A stretch of DNA of 64,000 bases from Mesorhizobium wenxiniae (GTDB lineage: Bacteria; Pseudomonadota; Alphaproteobacteria; Rhizobiales; Rhizobiaceae): assembly GCF_002284535.1 (NCBI RefSeq), contig NZ_NPKH01000039.1:62001-126000 (forward strand), read 5' to 3'. Shown piece after piece: positions 34,822-44,338 of the stretch. How positions within the stretch are numbered: the first letter of the stretch is position 1; every line of letters starts with the position of its first letter. The notes under the pieces were generated by a model. The model made no database searches. It was not told the DNA's origin and saw nothing but the letters and a program-made list of their open reading frames with translations. The position numbers and the translations under genes are program-made.

Positions 34822-34881
34822 GCGGCCCCAATGACCGCGACCCCAATGATTGCGACCCCAATGATTGCGACCCTTGAGACC
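34822..34881 (+). repeat. 15-bp tandem repeat, four units
   Basis: Units at 34822-34836, 34837-34851, 34852-34866 and 34867-34881; the middle two are identical (GCGACCCCAATGATT), the outer two diverged. It starts 16 bases after the OYE stop. Confidence 0.85.
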
Positions 34882-34930
34882 TTTACGCGGAGGGACGTGC
34901 AACCAAATCGGCCGCTCCGCGTTGGCGGCG

Positions 34931-35254
34931 ATGATGGACAACAAGCCTTTTGAAAAGCCGGTGGTGGTCGAACTTGGCCATGTCGGCAAATACCGTGAGA
35001 TCCGCAGCACCCAGGAAACGGCGGAGTGCCTGATGACGGTCTGGCCGCTCAATCGTGGTCCCCGGCATCGCGATGCTCTCGACACTTGCCTAAAAGTGCT
35101 GGAGGGTTATCGTTCGACGGCGGATGCGCGCCGCGCATTGGTCGAAGCCGCGAAGGAATCGGACGTGCTGGTTCCCGAGGAGAGATTGTCCGACGGCAGG
35201 CTGCCCGAAGACAAACTACCCGAAGGCAAACTGCCCCAAGGCAAACTGCATTGA
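34931..35254 (+). CDS. DUF982 protein with a repeated C-terminal tail
   Basis: About 107 residues. The core (FEKPVVVELGHVGKYREI, then ETAECLMTVWP and RRALVEAAKESDV) matches DUF982, a family expanded in Mesorhizobium. The C-terminus is a repetitive tail: RLP, KLP, KLP, KLH blocks coded by four 15-bp units at 35192-35251. The tail is absent from a typical DUF982 protein. ATG 34931 is the first good start; the frame is open to the tandem repeat upstream. It is followed 31 bases later by a DUF2188 gene. Confidence 0.8.
   Translation: MMDNKPFEKPVVVELGHVGKYREIRSTQETAECLMTVWPLNRGPRHRDALDTCLKVLEGYRSTADARRALVEAAKESDVLVPEERLSDGRLPEDKLPEGKLPQGKLH
35192..35251 (+). repeat. 15-bp in-frame tandem repeat at the end of the DUF982 gene
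   Basis: Four units (35192-35206, 35207-35221, 35222-35236, 35237-35251) related to GAAGGCAAACTGCCC. They code for a five-residue repeat of the form (E/Q)(G/D)KLP. Confidence 0.82.
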
Positions 35255-35285
35255 GCAGACGGAGCTTTTCCCACTGGAGGATTTC

Positions 35286-35525
35286 ATGGCGAAGCTGACC
35301 TACAAGATCGTCGAGCATGACGGGGGCTGGGCCTACAAGGTCGGCTCGACATTCTCGGAAACGTTCCCTACCCACGAGGACGCGCTCCGCGCGGCGGAGA
35401 TCGCTTCGGCCGAACAGCAGGTCGCCGGCACCACGGACGGCATCCAGTACGAGGACGCCGACGGCAAATGGCACGACGAGCTCGCCGACGGCCGGGACCG
35501 GCCGCAAACCGAAGTTTCCGATTAG
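35286..35525 (+). CDS. DUF2188 family protein
   Basis: A 79-residue protein: YKIVEHDGGWAYKVGSTFSE, then THEDALRAAEIASAEQQ and QYEDADGKWHDELA. This is the DUF2188 pattern, found in short rhizobial stress-associated proteins. TGGAGG lies 7 bases upstream of ATG 35286. Function unknown; likely co-transcribed with the DUF982 gene. Confidence 0.85.
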   Translation: MAKLTYKIVEHDGGWAYKVGSTFSETFPTHEDALRAAEIASAEQQVAGTTDGIQYEDADGKWHDELADGRDRPQTEVSD

Positions 35526-35698
35526 GCTGGTGTCATATACTGATGACTTCTCGCACCTCCGTTTTCAAGGGCTGGGGCTGGGCGAGTCATTTTCCTGCTA
35601 GGATCCCAGACATGGCGAATTTCAATCCCACCGGGAACAAACACGATCAGGACCAACGAAGAAGAGTGCTTGCCACGCAGCCGCTTTACAGGGCAGTC

Positions 35699-35712
35699 TG
35701 GTAGCGCTACCG
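35699..35712. promoter_or_regulatory. LacI-type operator palindrome upstream of the ABC transporter
   Basis: TGGTAGCGCTACCG contains the perfect 12-bp palindrome GGTAGCGCTACC with a central CG. That is the usual form of LacI/GalR-family operators in alphaproteobacteria. It is 105 bases ahead of the first ABC gene. No LacI-family gene is in the window. Confidence 0.6.
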
Positions 35713-35817
35713 TTTCATCATCGCGCGTGACCAGGGAGGAACTTTGGGAGCTGCCGCGGCCAGTTAGGAAAGCGGTTTCCTTCGAAGACGTCGCAGGAAG
35801 CATTCGGGAGGAAATCG

Positions 35818-36906
<1,089 letters not shown>

Positions 36907-36942
36907 GAACCACCGCGAGGAAATAAACAGGAGGAGACGAGC

Positions 36943-38268
36943 ATGAAATTCACCAGACGTGACGTGATCCGCACCACCGCCGGCGTGGCGGCGGGAGCCT
37001 TGGGAAGCCGGTTCGTCGGCTCTTCCGCCTTTGCCCAGGAGGGGTTGACATACAAGCCCGAGGACGGCGCGAAGCTGCGGATGCTGCGTTGGTCGCCCTT
37101 CGTGCAGGGCGATGAGGATCAATGGCTGGCCAACACCAAGCGGTTCACCGAGGCGACAGGCGTCGAGGTCCGCGTCGACAAGGAAAGCTGGGAGGACATT
37201 CGCCCCAAGGCGGCGGTTGCCGCCAATGTCGGCTCCGGTCCAGATCTGATGTTGGTCTGGTTCGACGACCCGCACCAGTACCCCGACAAGTTGCACGACG
37301 TGACGGAACTGGGTGAGTATCTCGGCACGAAATACGGCGGCTGGTACGACGGGCCAAAGCAATATGCGACGCGGGAGGGGAAATTCCTCGGCCTGCCTCT
37401 GGCCACCATCGGCAATGCCATCGTCTATCGGGAAAGCTGGGTGAAGGAGGCTGGCTTCTCGGAATTTCCGAAGGACACGGCGGGCTTCCTCGATCTTTGT
37501 AAGGCCTTGCAGGCGAAGGGGCATCCGGCCGGCTTCACGCACGGCCATGGCGTCGGCGACGGCAACAACTATGCTCACTGGCTGCTTTGGAGCCATGGCG
37601 GCCAGATGGTCGACCAGAGCGGAAAGGTGACCATCAACAGCCCGGAGACGCTCAAGGCGATCGAATACGCGCAGGAACTCTACAAGACCTTCATCCCCGG
37701 CACCGAAAGCTGGCTCGACGTGAACAACAACCGCGCCTTCCTGGCCGGCGAACTGGGCGTCATCGCCAACGGCATTTCCGTGTATAACACGGCCAAGACC
37801 AACAAGGACAATGATCCGAAACTGGCTGAAATCGCCAAGGACATGCGCACGACCAGCCTGCCGATCGGTCCCGTCGGGAAATCGGTCGAGCTGTTCCAGG
37901 TGACCACGGCCGTGATCTTCGACTACACGCCCTACCCCAACGCAGCCAAGGCCTATCTGCAGTTCATGTTCGAGGAACAGCAAATGGCGGAGTGGATTAC
38001 CTCCTCGGCCGCCTACTGCTGCCAGACACTCAAAGCCTTCGACAACAATCCGGTATGGACGGCCGACCCGAACAATGCCGCTTACGCCAAGGCCTCGGCG
38101 ACGCTGCGTCCCAACGGCTATGCCGGGCCGCTCGGCTACGCCTCGGCGGCGACCATGGCCGATTATGTCCTGGTCGACATGTTCGCCAAGGCCGTGACGG
38201 GCCAGGCCACGCCCCAGGAGGCGATGGAAGAGGCGGAGAAACGCGCCAACCGGTACTATCGCGTTTGA
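36943..38268 (+). CDS. Sugar ABC transporter substrate-binding protein
   Basis: 441 residues. The N-terminus TRRDVIRTTAGVAAGALG has the twin-arginine motif and ends near AFAQE, so export is probably by Tat. The rest is a family 1 (CUT1) binding protein: WSPFVQGDEDQW, GPDLMLVWFDDP, KFLGLPLATIGNAIVYRESW, then MAEWITSSAAYC and GYASAATMADY. Ligand unknown, probably a di- or oligosaccharide or polyol. It comes 36 bases after the ATPase gene with AGGAGGAG upstream. Confidence 0.93.
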   Translation: MKFTRRDVIRTTAGVAAGALGSRFVGSSAFAQEGLTYKPEDGAKLRMLRWSPFVQGDEDQWLANTKRFTEATGVEVRVDKESWEDIRPKAAVAANVGSGPDLMLVWFDDPHQYPDKLHDVTELGEYLGTKYGGWYDGPKQYATREGKFLGLPLATIGNAIVYRESWVKEAGFSEFPKDTAGFLDLCKALQAKGHPAGFTHGHGVGDGNNYAHWLLWSHGGQMVDQSGKVTINSPETLKAIEYAQELYKTFIPGTESWLDVNNNRAFLAGELGVIANGISVYNTAKTNKDNDPKLAEIAKDMRTTSLPIGPVGKSVELFQVTTAVIFDYTPYPNAAKAYLQFMFEEQQMAEWITSSAAYCCQTLKAFDNNPVWTADPNNAAYAKASATLRPNGYAGPLGYASAATMADYVLVDMFAKAVTGQATPQEAMEEAEKRANRYYRV

Positions 38269-38374
38269 TCACAGCCGAGCCGGGCAGCCGCGACCGCGCT
38301 GCCCGTCTGGTTCCTGAAATCGTGTGGCGGCCACTCAGGCCACCATGCCAGCAGACCTTATGAGGAGCCGTCCC

Positions 38375-39325
38375 ATGGCCGTGTCGTCCGCCGCCGTTCA
38401 GCCGCGTCCGTCGATCCTGTCGCGGAGCCTGTCGCTCCTGGCCGACAGCCGGAACGCGCTTGGCTTCGGCTTCATGCTGCCGGCGGCAGCGCTGCTGCTG
38501 GTCTTCCTCACCTATCCGCTGGGGCTCGGCATCTGGCTCGGCTTCACGGATGCCCGCATCGGCCGCCCCGGTATCTTCATCGGCATCGAAAACTACCAAT
38601 ATCTGTCGGATGATGCCGTCTTCTGGCTCTCCGTATTCAACACCTTGCTCTACACAATAAGCGCCTCGATCCTGAAGTTCGCGCTCGGCCTCTGGCTGGC
38701 GCTTATCCTCAATCAGAACCTTCCCTTCAAATCGTTCTTCCGCGCGATCGTCCTGCTGCCGTGGGTGGTGCCGACGGTGCTGTCGGCCATCGCCTTCTGG
38801 TGGATATACGATTCGCAGTTCTCCATCCTGTCCTGGGCGCTTATGGAAATGGGCCTAATCGACCATCGCATCAATTTCCTCGGCGACCCGGAGAACGCGC
38901 GCGCTTCGGTGATCGCGGCCAATGTCTGGCGCGGCATTCCGTTCGTCGCAATCACGCTGCTGGCCGGCTTGCAGACGATTCCCCAGTCGCTTTACGAGGC
39001 CGCCACGCTCGACGGCGCCAGCCGCTGGCAATTGTTCCGTTTTGTGACGCTGCCGCTGCTGACGCCGATCATCGCCATCACCATGACGTTCTCTGTGCTG
39101 TTCACCTTCACCGATTTCCAGCTGATCTATGTGCTGACCCGCGGCGGACCGGTCAATGCCACCCATCTGATGGCGACATTGTCCTTTCAGCGCGGCATTT
39201 CGGGAGGCCAGCTTGGCGAGGGCGCCGCCATCGCTGTCGCCATGATCCCGTTCCTGCTTGCGGCGATCCTGTTCAGCTATTTCGGCTTGCAACGCCGCAA
39301 ATGGCAGCAGGGCGGCGGAGACTGA
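38375..39325 (+). CDS. Sugar ABC transporter permease (UgpA/MalF type)
   Basis: 316 residues with six membrane helices, beginning about residue 27. The EAA loop EAATLDGASRWQLFRFVTLPLL lies before the last two helices (written here in two parts: EAATLDGASRWQ and LFRFVTLP). GAGGAG lies 8 bases upstream of ATG 38375. It partners the next gene; it overlaps nothing, with 1 base between stop and the next start. Confidence 0.92.
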   Translation: MAVSSAAVQPRPSILSRSLSLLADSRNALGFGFMLPAAALLLVFLTYPLGLGIWLGFTDARIGRPGIFIGIENYQYLSDDAVFWLSVFNTLLYTISASILKFALGLWLALILNQNLPFKSFFRAIVLLPWVVPTVLSAIAFWWIYDSQFSILSWALMEMGLIDHRINFLGDPENARASVIAANVWRGIPFVAITLLAGLQTIPQSLYEAATLDGASRWQLFRFVTLPLLTPIIAITMTFSVLFTFTDFQLIYVLTRGGPVNATHLMATLSFQRGISGGQLGEGAAIAVAMIPFLLAAILFSYFGLQRRKWQQGGGD

Positions 39326-39326
39326 C

Positions 39327-40220
39327 ATGGCCACGATCAAAAAAACGAAACGTCCGGAACTCGACGAAGGCGGCATGGGCTACCTTCAGAGCCTGCCGCG
39401 GCGCGTGGTGACGGTCTATCTGCCGTTGCTGGTGTTCGTCATCGTGCTGTTGTTCCCGTTCTACTGGATGACGATCACGGCGATTAAGCCCAATCACGAG
39501 ATGACCGACTACGCCAATTTCAATCCGTTCTGGGTCGTGCATCCGACATTCGAGCACATCCGCTATCTCTTGTTCGACACGTCCTATCCGGGCTGGCTGC
39601 TCAACACGATCATCATCTCGACCGCCGCGACGTTCCTGTCGCTGCTGGCTGCGGTGTTCGCGGCCTATGCGATCGAACGGCTGAGGTTTTCGGGGGCGCG
39701 GCAGGTCGGGCTCGCGATCTTCCTCTCCTATCTCGTGCCGCCGTCGATCCTGTTCATCCCGCTGTCGGTGATGGTGTTCAACCTTGGGCTTTACGACACG
39801 CCCTTCGCGCTCATTCTTACTTACCCGACCTTCCTGGTACCATTCTGCACGTGGCTGCTGATGGGTTACTTCCGCTCCATCCCGTTCGAACTGGAAGAAT
39901 GCGCGCTCATCGACGGGGCGAGCCGGTGGCAGATCCTCACCAAGATCGTGCTGCCGCTGTCGGTGCCCGGCCTGATTTCCGCCGGCATATTCGCATTCAC
40001 CCTGTCATGGAACGAATTCATCTATGCCCTGACATTCATCCAGTCGTCCGAAAACAAGACCGTGCCGGTCGGGGTGCTCACGGAGCTTGTCCGTTCCGAC
40101 GTCTATGAGTGGGGAGCGCTGATGGCCGGTGCCCTGATCGGCTCCCTGCCGGTGGTCGTGCTTTATTCGTTCTTTGTCGAGCACTACGTTTCCTCGATGA
40201 CCGGTGCGGTGAAGGAATAG
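39327..40220 (+). CDS. Sugar ABC transporter permease (UgpE/MalG type)
   Basis: 297 residues with six membrane helices and the EAA motif ECALIDGASRWQILTKIVLP at about residue 192. The first helix is preceded by a basic N-terminus. It follows the other permease by 1 base, so the two are translationally coupled. Together with the ATPase and binding protein it forms a complete CUT1 importer. The gene is followed by a 300-bp gap holding degenerate palindromes and a tandem repeat. Confidence 0.92.
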   Translation: MATIKKTKRPELDEGGMGYLQSLPRRVVTVYLPLLVFVIVLLFPFYWMTITAIKPNHEMTDYANFNPFWVVHPTFEHIRYLLFDTSYPGWLLNTIIISTAATFLSLLAAVFAAYAIERLRFSGARQVGLAIFLSYLVPPSILFIPLSVMVFNLGLYDTPFALILTYPTFLVPFCTWLLMGYFRSIPFELEECALIDGASRWQILTKIVLPLSVPGLISAGIFAFTLSWNEFIYALTFIQSSENKTVPVGVLTELVRSDVYEWGALMAGALIGSLPVVVLYSFFVEHYVSSMTGAVKE

Positions 40221-40438
40221 CGCCTATGGGCGCCGCACCTTCTCCCTTCTCCCTTGTGGGACAATGTGGCCTCGCGAAGCGAGGTCGGGGTGTTCCAGCT
40301 TGGTGCCGACCGCGTTCCAGCCAGCACCCGTCTTGGCGCTGCGCACCAATCCACTTTCTCCCACCAGGGGAAGGAAGAGCCGCACCGTGGGCGCCAATAT
40401 CCTGGCGTATTGCCGCCGGCGAGCCGCCGCGCTATCTC

Positions 40439-40510
40439 AGGCGACCTTGCCTGCCTAAGGCGACCTGTCTGCCCGAGGCGACTCTGTCTGCCTAAGGCGA
40501 CCTTTTGCCG
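40439..40510 (+). repeat. 18-19 bp tandem repeat, four units
   Basis: Four units each starting AGGCGAC (40439, 40458, 40476 and 40495), roughly AGGCGACCTGTCTGCCTA. The last ends 8 bases ahead of the ATG at 40519. The rest of the 40221-40518 gap holds CTTCTCCC-type inverted stretches and no supported gene. Confidence 0.8.
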
Positions 40511-40518
40511 GAGCTCCC

Positions 40519-41262
40519 ATGTCTGAAATCGTCACCGCCGCCATGCTCGTCATCGGTGATGAGATTCTGTCCGGGCGCACCAAGGACAAGAATATCGGCC
40601 ATCTCGCCGACATCATGACGGCGATCGGCATCGACCTGAAGGAGGTGCGCATCGTTCCCGACGAGGACGACGAGATCGTCGCCGCGGTGAACGCTCTACG
40701 TGCCCGCTACACCTATGTCTTCACGACCGGCGGCATCGGCCCCACGCATGATGACATCACCGCGGACGCGATCGCCAAGGCCTTTGGCGTGCCCTGCGAA
40801 TACGACGCCAAGGCCTATGCCATGTTGCAAGCGAGCTACGCCGCGCGCGGCATCGAATATACCGAGGCGCGCAAGCGCATGGCGCGGATGCCGCGCGGTG
40901 CCGACCATATCGACAATCCTGTGTCCATCGCGCCCGGCTTCCGCATCGGCAACGTCTATGTCATGGCCGGCGTGCCGGCGATTTTCCAGGCGATGCTCGA
41001 CAATGTGGTGCCGACGCTGAAGGCCGGCACCAAAATGCTGTCGGCCACGGTGCACTGTCCGTTCGGCGAAGGCCTGGTCGGCGGACCGCTGGGTGACATC
41101 CAGAGGGCGCATCCGGATACGATAATCGGCTCCTACCCGAAATATGGCGACGGCAAGTTCTGGACGGAGCTGGTCGTCCGTGCCCGCAGCCAGGACGCGC
41201 TGGACGCCGCCCGCGCCGATGTCGAGGCGATGGTCGCAGGCCTCACCAGCGCGGCCAGCTAA
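40519..41262 (+). CDS. Molybdopterin-binding / CinA N-domain-like protein
   Basis: 247 residues matching the MoCF-binding fold of competence/damage-inducible protein CinA: AAMLVIGDEILSGRTKDKN, VFTTGGIGPTHDDIT and GNVYVMAGVP. It lacks the C-terminal amidase domain of full CinA, as is usual for this rhizobial form. Likely role: nucleotide pyrophosphatase or cofactor binding. Tandem repeats lie just upstream of ATG 40519, so the ribosome site GGAG is close behind them. Confidence 0.88.
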   Translation: MSEIVTAAMLVIGDEILSGRTKDKNIGHLADIMTAIGIDLKEVRIVPDEDDEIVAAVNALRARYTYVFTTGGIGPTHDDITADAIAKAFGVPCEYDAKAYAMLQASYAARGIEYTEARKRMARMPRGADHIDNPVSIAPGFRIGNVYVMAGVPAIFQAMLDNVVPTLKAGTKMLSATVHCPFGEGLVGGPLGDIQRAHPDTIIGSYPKYGDGKFWTELVVRARSQDALDAARADVEAMVAGLTSAAS

Positions 41263-41266
41263 TCTA

Positions 41267-41370
41267 AAAGCGCGTCGCGTCTGAGAGGATTCATGCGACG
41301 CGCTTTAGGCTCTTTTTATGCATGTCGTTAGCCCAAGACCGCTGCGCACTTTTGGGCGACATGCATAAGC
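41267..41370. repeat. Two-hairpin dispersed repeat, family A, copy 4
   Basis: AAAGCGCGTCGC pairs with GCGACGCGCTTT; TTATGCATGTCG pairs with CGACATGCATAA around CCCAAGACCGCTGCGCACTT. This is the most complete copy, very close to that at 2610. Confidence 0.85.
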
Positions 41371-41440
41371 CGGAACCAAGCATGGTGCTGTAACGTTTCT
41401 CGCGGGCGAGTTTCGATCGCCGTAAATTGAGGGGGTTATC

Positions 41441-42274
41441 ATGCGATTCAAAACCATCGTCGCCATACTGCAGAACGAGCAGGACGCCGAGCGCGTGCTC
41501 GAATGCGCCATTCCGCTTGCCGACAGGTTCCAGAGCCATCTCATCGGCATTCATGCCGAAGCGATTCCCATCCCCTACACCTCGGCCACCGGCTTTCCCG
41601 ACACCGAGTTCCTGCAGGTTTCGGCCGACGTGAACAAGGAGCGTGCTGAAAAATTGCGGGCGGTTTTCCTCCGGCATCTCGAGGATTCCGACCTGTCCTT
41701 CGAGTGGCGCAGCCTCGAGAGCTTTTCCGGAGACAGCGCGCTGACCGGTATCCCAACCGTTCGCACCGCAGACCTCATCATCGCCGCGCAGCGCGAGTCG
41801 GGCGGCGATTCGAGCGCCGATGTCGACACGCTGGTCTACGACGCCGGGCGGCCGGTACTGGTCGTGCCGCATTCGGGCCCGCTCGTGACCAGCTTCAAGC
41901 ATGTGCTGCTCGCCTGGAACGGCAGCAAGGAAGCCGCGCGCGCCGCCTTCGACGCCCTGCCCTTCATCATCGAGGCCGAGAAGACCGATATCGTCGTCAT
42001 CGACCCACCGGATACGCTCGACGAGGCTCCGGAGGCGGCCGGCGCCGAAATCGCCGCCGCCCTGTCCAGGCATGGCGCCACCGTCAGCGTCTCGGTGCTG
42101 CAATCGGGCGGCCACTCGGTCGACGACGTGATCCAGACCAGGGTTGCCGAAACCGGCGCCGACCTGCTCGTGCTCGGCGCCTACAGCCATTCCTGGCTGC
42201 GCCAGCTTCTGTTCGGCGGGGTCACGCGCACGGTGCTGCGCACGTTGCCGGTGGCAGCTTTCCTGTCACGGTAA
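41441..42274 (+). CDS. Universal stress protein (two USP domains)
   Basis: 277 residues, two USP modules: residues about 1-145 (FKTIVAILQNEQDAERVL ... RTADLIIAAQ) and about 150-277 (FKHVLLAWNGSKEAARA ... TGADLLVLGAYSHSWLRQLLF). The second keeps the ATP-binding G-type end GAYSHSWLRQ and GGVTRTVL. A cytoplasmic stress protein. It is followed by a short tandem stretch and then the gpt gene. Confidence 0.92.
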   Translation: MRFKTIVAILQNEQDAERVLECAIPLADRFQSHLIGIHAEAIPIPYTSATGFPDTEFLQVSADVNKERAEKLRAVFLRHLEDSDLSFEWRSLESFSGDSALTGIPTVRTADLIIAAQRESGGDSSADVDTLVYDAGRPVLVVPHSGPLVTSFKHVLLAWNGSKEAARAAFDALPFIIEAEKTDIVVIDPPDTLDEAPEAAGAEIAAALSRHGATVSVSVLQSGGHSVDDVIQTRVAETGADLLVLGAYSHSWLRQLLFGGVTRTVLRTLPVAAFLSR

Positions 42275-42275
42275 A

Positions 42276-42312
42276 TCCACAAGGGTACTCCACAGGGGCG
42301 AGTCCACAGGGA
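42276..42312 (+). repeat. 13-14 bp tandem repeat, about three units
   Basis: TCCACAAGGGTAC, TCCACAGGGGCGAG and TCCACAGGGA (42276-42312) lie directly after the USP stop codon, a pattern like the other short tandem arrays in the window. Confidence 0.65.
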
Positions 42313-42419
42313 TCGCCTGCCGCCGCCCTTGCCAAGGTCAAGGCTTTCCAGTTAATTCCGCGCGCATTCCTTCAAGTGTTTGCGCGCGGTTTTTCGCGCG
42401 CTGCGGAGTGCATGCAAAA

Positions 42420-42920
42420 ATGTCCCTTCCCGAAAAGGCCTTTCCCGTCTCCTGGGATCAGTTCCACCGCGACGCGCGTGCGCTTGCCTGGCGGCTTGCC
42501 GGCGCCAACAAAGGCCAGTGGAAGGCGATCGTCTGCATCACGCGCGGCGGCTTGGTTCCGGCCGCCATCATCTCGCGTGAACTCGGCATCCGAGTCATCG
42601 AGACGGTTTGCGTCGCCTCCTATCACGACTACGCCAGCCAAGGGCAGCTGCAGGTGCTGAAGGAGGTCACGCCGGCACTGCTCGCCGATGACGGCGCCGG
42701 CGTGCTGATCATCGACGACCTCACCGATACCGGCAAGACCGCGGGCATCGTGCGCGCCATGATGCCCAAGGCGCATTTCGCCACCGTCTACGCCAAGCCG
42801 AAAGGGAGGCCGCTGGTCGACACCTTCGTCACCGAGGTCAGCCAGGACACCTGGATCTATTTTCCGTGGGACATGGGCTTCACCTACCAGAAGCCGATCG
42901 CCGACGATCACGTCGGCTGA
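42420..42920 (+). CDS. gpt: Xanthine (guanine) phosphoribosyltransferase
   Basis: 166 residues. The PRPP-binding motif is VLIIDDLTDTGKT at about residue 98, and the flexible loop region ITRGGLVPAAIISRELG at about 42. Salvages xanthine and guanine to nucleotides. The start is ATG 42420. Close relatives are annotated gpt in rhizobia. A distal 200-bp gap separates it from the Nudix gene. Confidence 0.92.
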   Translation: MSLPEKAFPVSWDQFHRDARALAWRLAGANKGQWKAIVCITRGGLVPAAIISRELGIRVIETVCVASYHDYASQGQLQVLKEVTPALLADDGAGVLIIDDLTDTGKTAGIVRAMMPKAHFATVYAKPKGRPLVDTFVTEVSQDTWIYFPWDMGFTYQKPIADDHVG

Positions 42921-43137
42921 TTCGCGGCAACTGCTTTTTCTCCCGGAACATGCCGGCGAGCATTGCTTGCCGGCGAGCACTTCTTGAAAGAGTGCCGCGG
43001 CGCACGATATTTCCTGAATGGACGCCTGTTGGTGTGGTTAACCAGTCCGTATGAGGTTTTTTACTTTTATTGCTCATGATTAGCCGTAAGATTCGCGAAA
43101 CGGCAGATGATTCTGGAGGCTGGGGCAAGCTTCTCCG

Positions 43138-43626
43138 ATGTTGACGAGGCCAGCAACGCACAACCATTTGGCCGAAAGGGTTCAGCGGCTCTTCGGCACA
43201 GCGCCGTGCCGCCTGCAGGTTGCAGCATTGCCCTGGCGCGATACCGGGCATGGCGTCGAGATCATGCTGATCACCAGCCGCGATACCGGTCGCTGGGTGC
43301 TTCCCAAGGGCTGGCCTGAGGCCAAGGAGCTGCTTTGCGAAGCGGCGGCGCGCGAGGCCGGCGAGGAAGCCGGACTGCGCGGCACGATCTCCCATCATGA
43401 AGCCGGCCGCTACTTCTATGCCAAGGCCTTGGCTTCCGGCGAGGAAGTGCCTTGCGAAGTTCTGGTATTTCCGCTGCAGGTCGACAAGATCGCCGACCGG
43501 TGGAAGGAAAAGCGGTCGCGCATCCGCAAATGGGTCAGCCCCGCCGAGGCCGTGCGCATGGTCAACGAGCCGGACCTTGGTCAGATCATCGCCTATTTCT
43601 GCGCTGACCCGCACCAGTTCTCCTGA
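43138..43626 (+). CDS. Nudix hydrolase, DIPP-like
   Basis: 162 residues with a canonical Nudix box starting GWPEAKELLCEAAAREAGEE and ending AGL. The RWVLPKGWPE lead-in and the HHEAGRYFY stretch are typical for diphosphoinositol polyphosphate phosphohydrolase-like bacterial Nudix proteins. The start is probably ATG 43138, with no strong ribosome site. Substrate unknown. Confidence 0.88.
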   Translation: MLTRPATHNHLAERVQRLFGTAPCRLQVAALPWRDTGHGVEIMLITSRDTGRWVLPKGWPEAKELLCEAAAREAGEEAGLRGTISHHEAGRYFYAKALASGEEVPCEVLVFPLQVDKIADRWKEKRSRIRKWVSPAEAVRMVNEPDLGQIIAYFCADPHQFS

Positions 43627-43793
43627 GCAAGACTAGGCGCACCGGCCAAAGCTGCGCACCTGCCGCATCACCGGCGATGCTCTTTGGCGAAGAGAATCGA
43701 TTTGACCACCACAGCTTTGGCGTGCGTTGTCATCACGGTCGATGGCTTGGACGTGAGTCAAAATCGAAATCCTCCGCGCCACTTCTATCCCCG

Positions 43794-43802
43794 TTATCCA
43801 CA
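43794..43802 (+). promoter_or_regulatory. DnaA-box-like 9-mer
   Basis: TTATCCACA is a perfect DnaA-box consensus and overlaps the palindrome CACATATGTG. It lies about 260 bases before the NrdR box. DnaA controls nrd genes in some bacteria, so a role is possible, but one box alone can occur by chance. Confidence 0.35.
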
Positions 43803-44057
43803 TATGTGACACACAAGATGTTGGGGTCACAAAAGCTACGCAAACGAATCCTTGACGGCGCAAAACGAGTCGCCTTTTATGGGGCATGCGCTCCTGTTGA
43901 GAGTGCGACCGGAAAGTTCTGAGCCCGGTCTTTTTCCCGGACTATGTGCGTTTTGGCCGCATTTCCGCCTGTCTATAAGGCCGGCGGATGCGTTGGGGTT
44001 GTGGGGTCTTTGGGGGACGAAGGGGAAAAATGTCGGACTGGAATAAATTGTCTGTTA

Positions 44058-44073
44058 ACACTATATTTAGTGT
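44058..44073. promoter_or_regulatory. NrdR box upstream of nrdJ
   Basis: ACACTATATTTAGTGT fits the NrdR-box consensus ACAC(T/A)ATAT(A/T)TAGTGT almost perfectly. It is in the AT-rich promoter zone of a ribonucleotide reductase gene. A diverged half-site (GATAGTGT) follows at about 44095-44102. Confidence 0.82.
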
Positions 44074-44305
44074 TTGCAGGTAAGTTCGACGCTAGATAGT
44101 GTGAAGATCCCCTCGATTGAGGGAGTCGCAAAAAGTTTCAGTTTTGAGGGACCTGCAGGGTTCGTCGGCGCGTTGGACGACTACTTCGCAAGGAGTTCGG
44201 CCAGCAGGGCGGGCGGAGCCTGTGAAAGGGAGCCGGCCGTTTTCTAACGCTGGCAGACGGCGGACATGCGCGTTTCGCCAAGGGGGCAGAAATCCCCTGG
44301 GAAAA

Positions 44306-44321
44306 GCGCTATATATAGACA
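44306..44321. promoter_or_regulatory. Second NrdR-like core just before the nrdJ start
   Basis: GCGCTATATATAGACA contains the perfect 10-bp core CTATATATAG of the NrdR box, while the outer bases differ. It begins 33 bases before ATG 44339. It could be a secondary operator or a promoter -10 region. Confidence 0.4.
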
Positions 44322-44338
44322 AGCAAGGGATAGGACCA

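Larger units (their letters stand above)
43627..44338. other. 712-bp region upstream of nrdJ
   Basis: I see no supported coding frame. A frame continuous with nrdJ extends upstream to 44117, but it lacks family sequence. The region holds a DnaA-box match, an NrdR box and a second CTATATATAG core; see those entries. Confidence 0.55.

Noticed and set aside
33631..35085. A 484-residue minus-strand frame over the OYE gene
   Set aside because: The plus strand carries full Old Yellow Enzyme motifs; the minus frame has a His/Arg-rich shadow composition.
44117..44338. An N-terminal extension of nrdJ by 74 residues
   Set aside because: The extension has no family sequence, and MRIERRFTKQGQSAYAEIEF is the usual start with a ribosome site.
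44074..44338. A cobalamin riboswitch before nrdJ
   Set aside because: I looked for the B12-box pattern (GCCACTG-type) and the conserved core and found neither.
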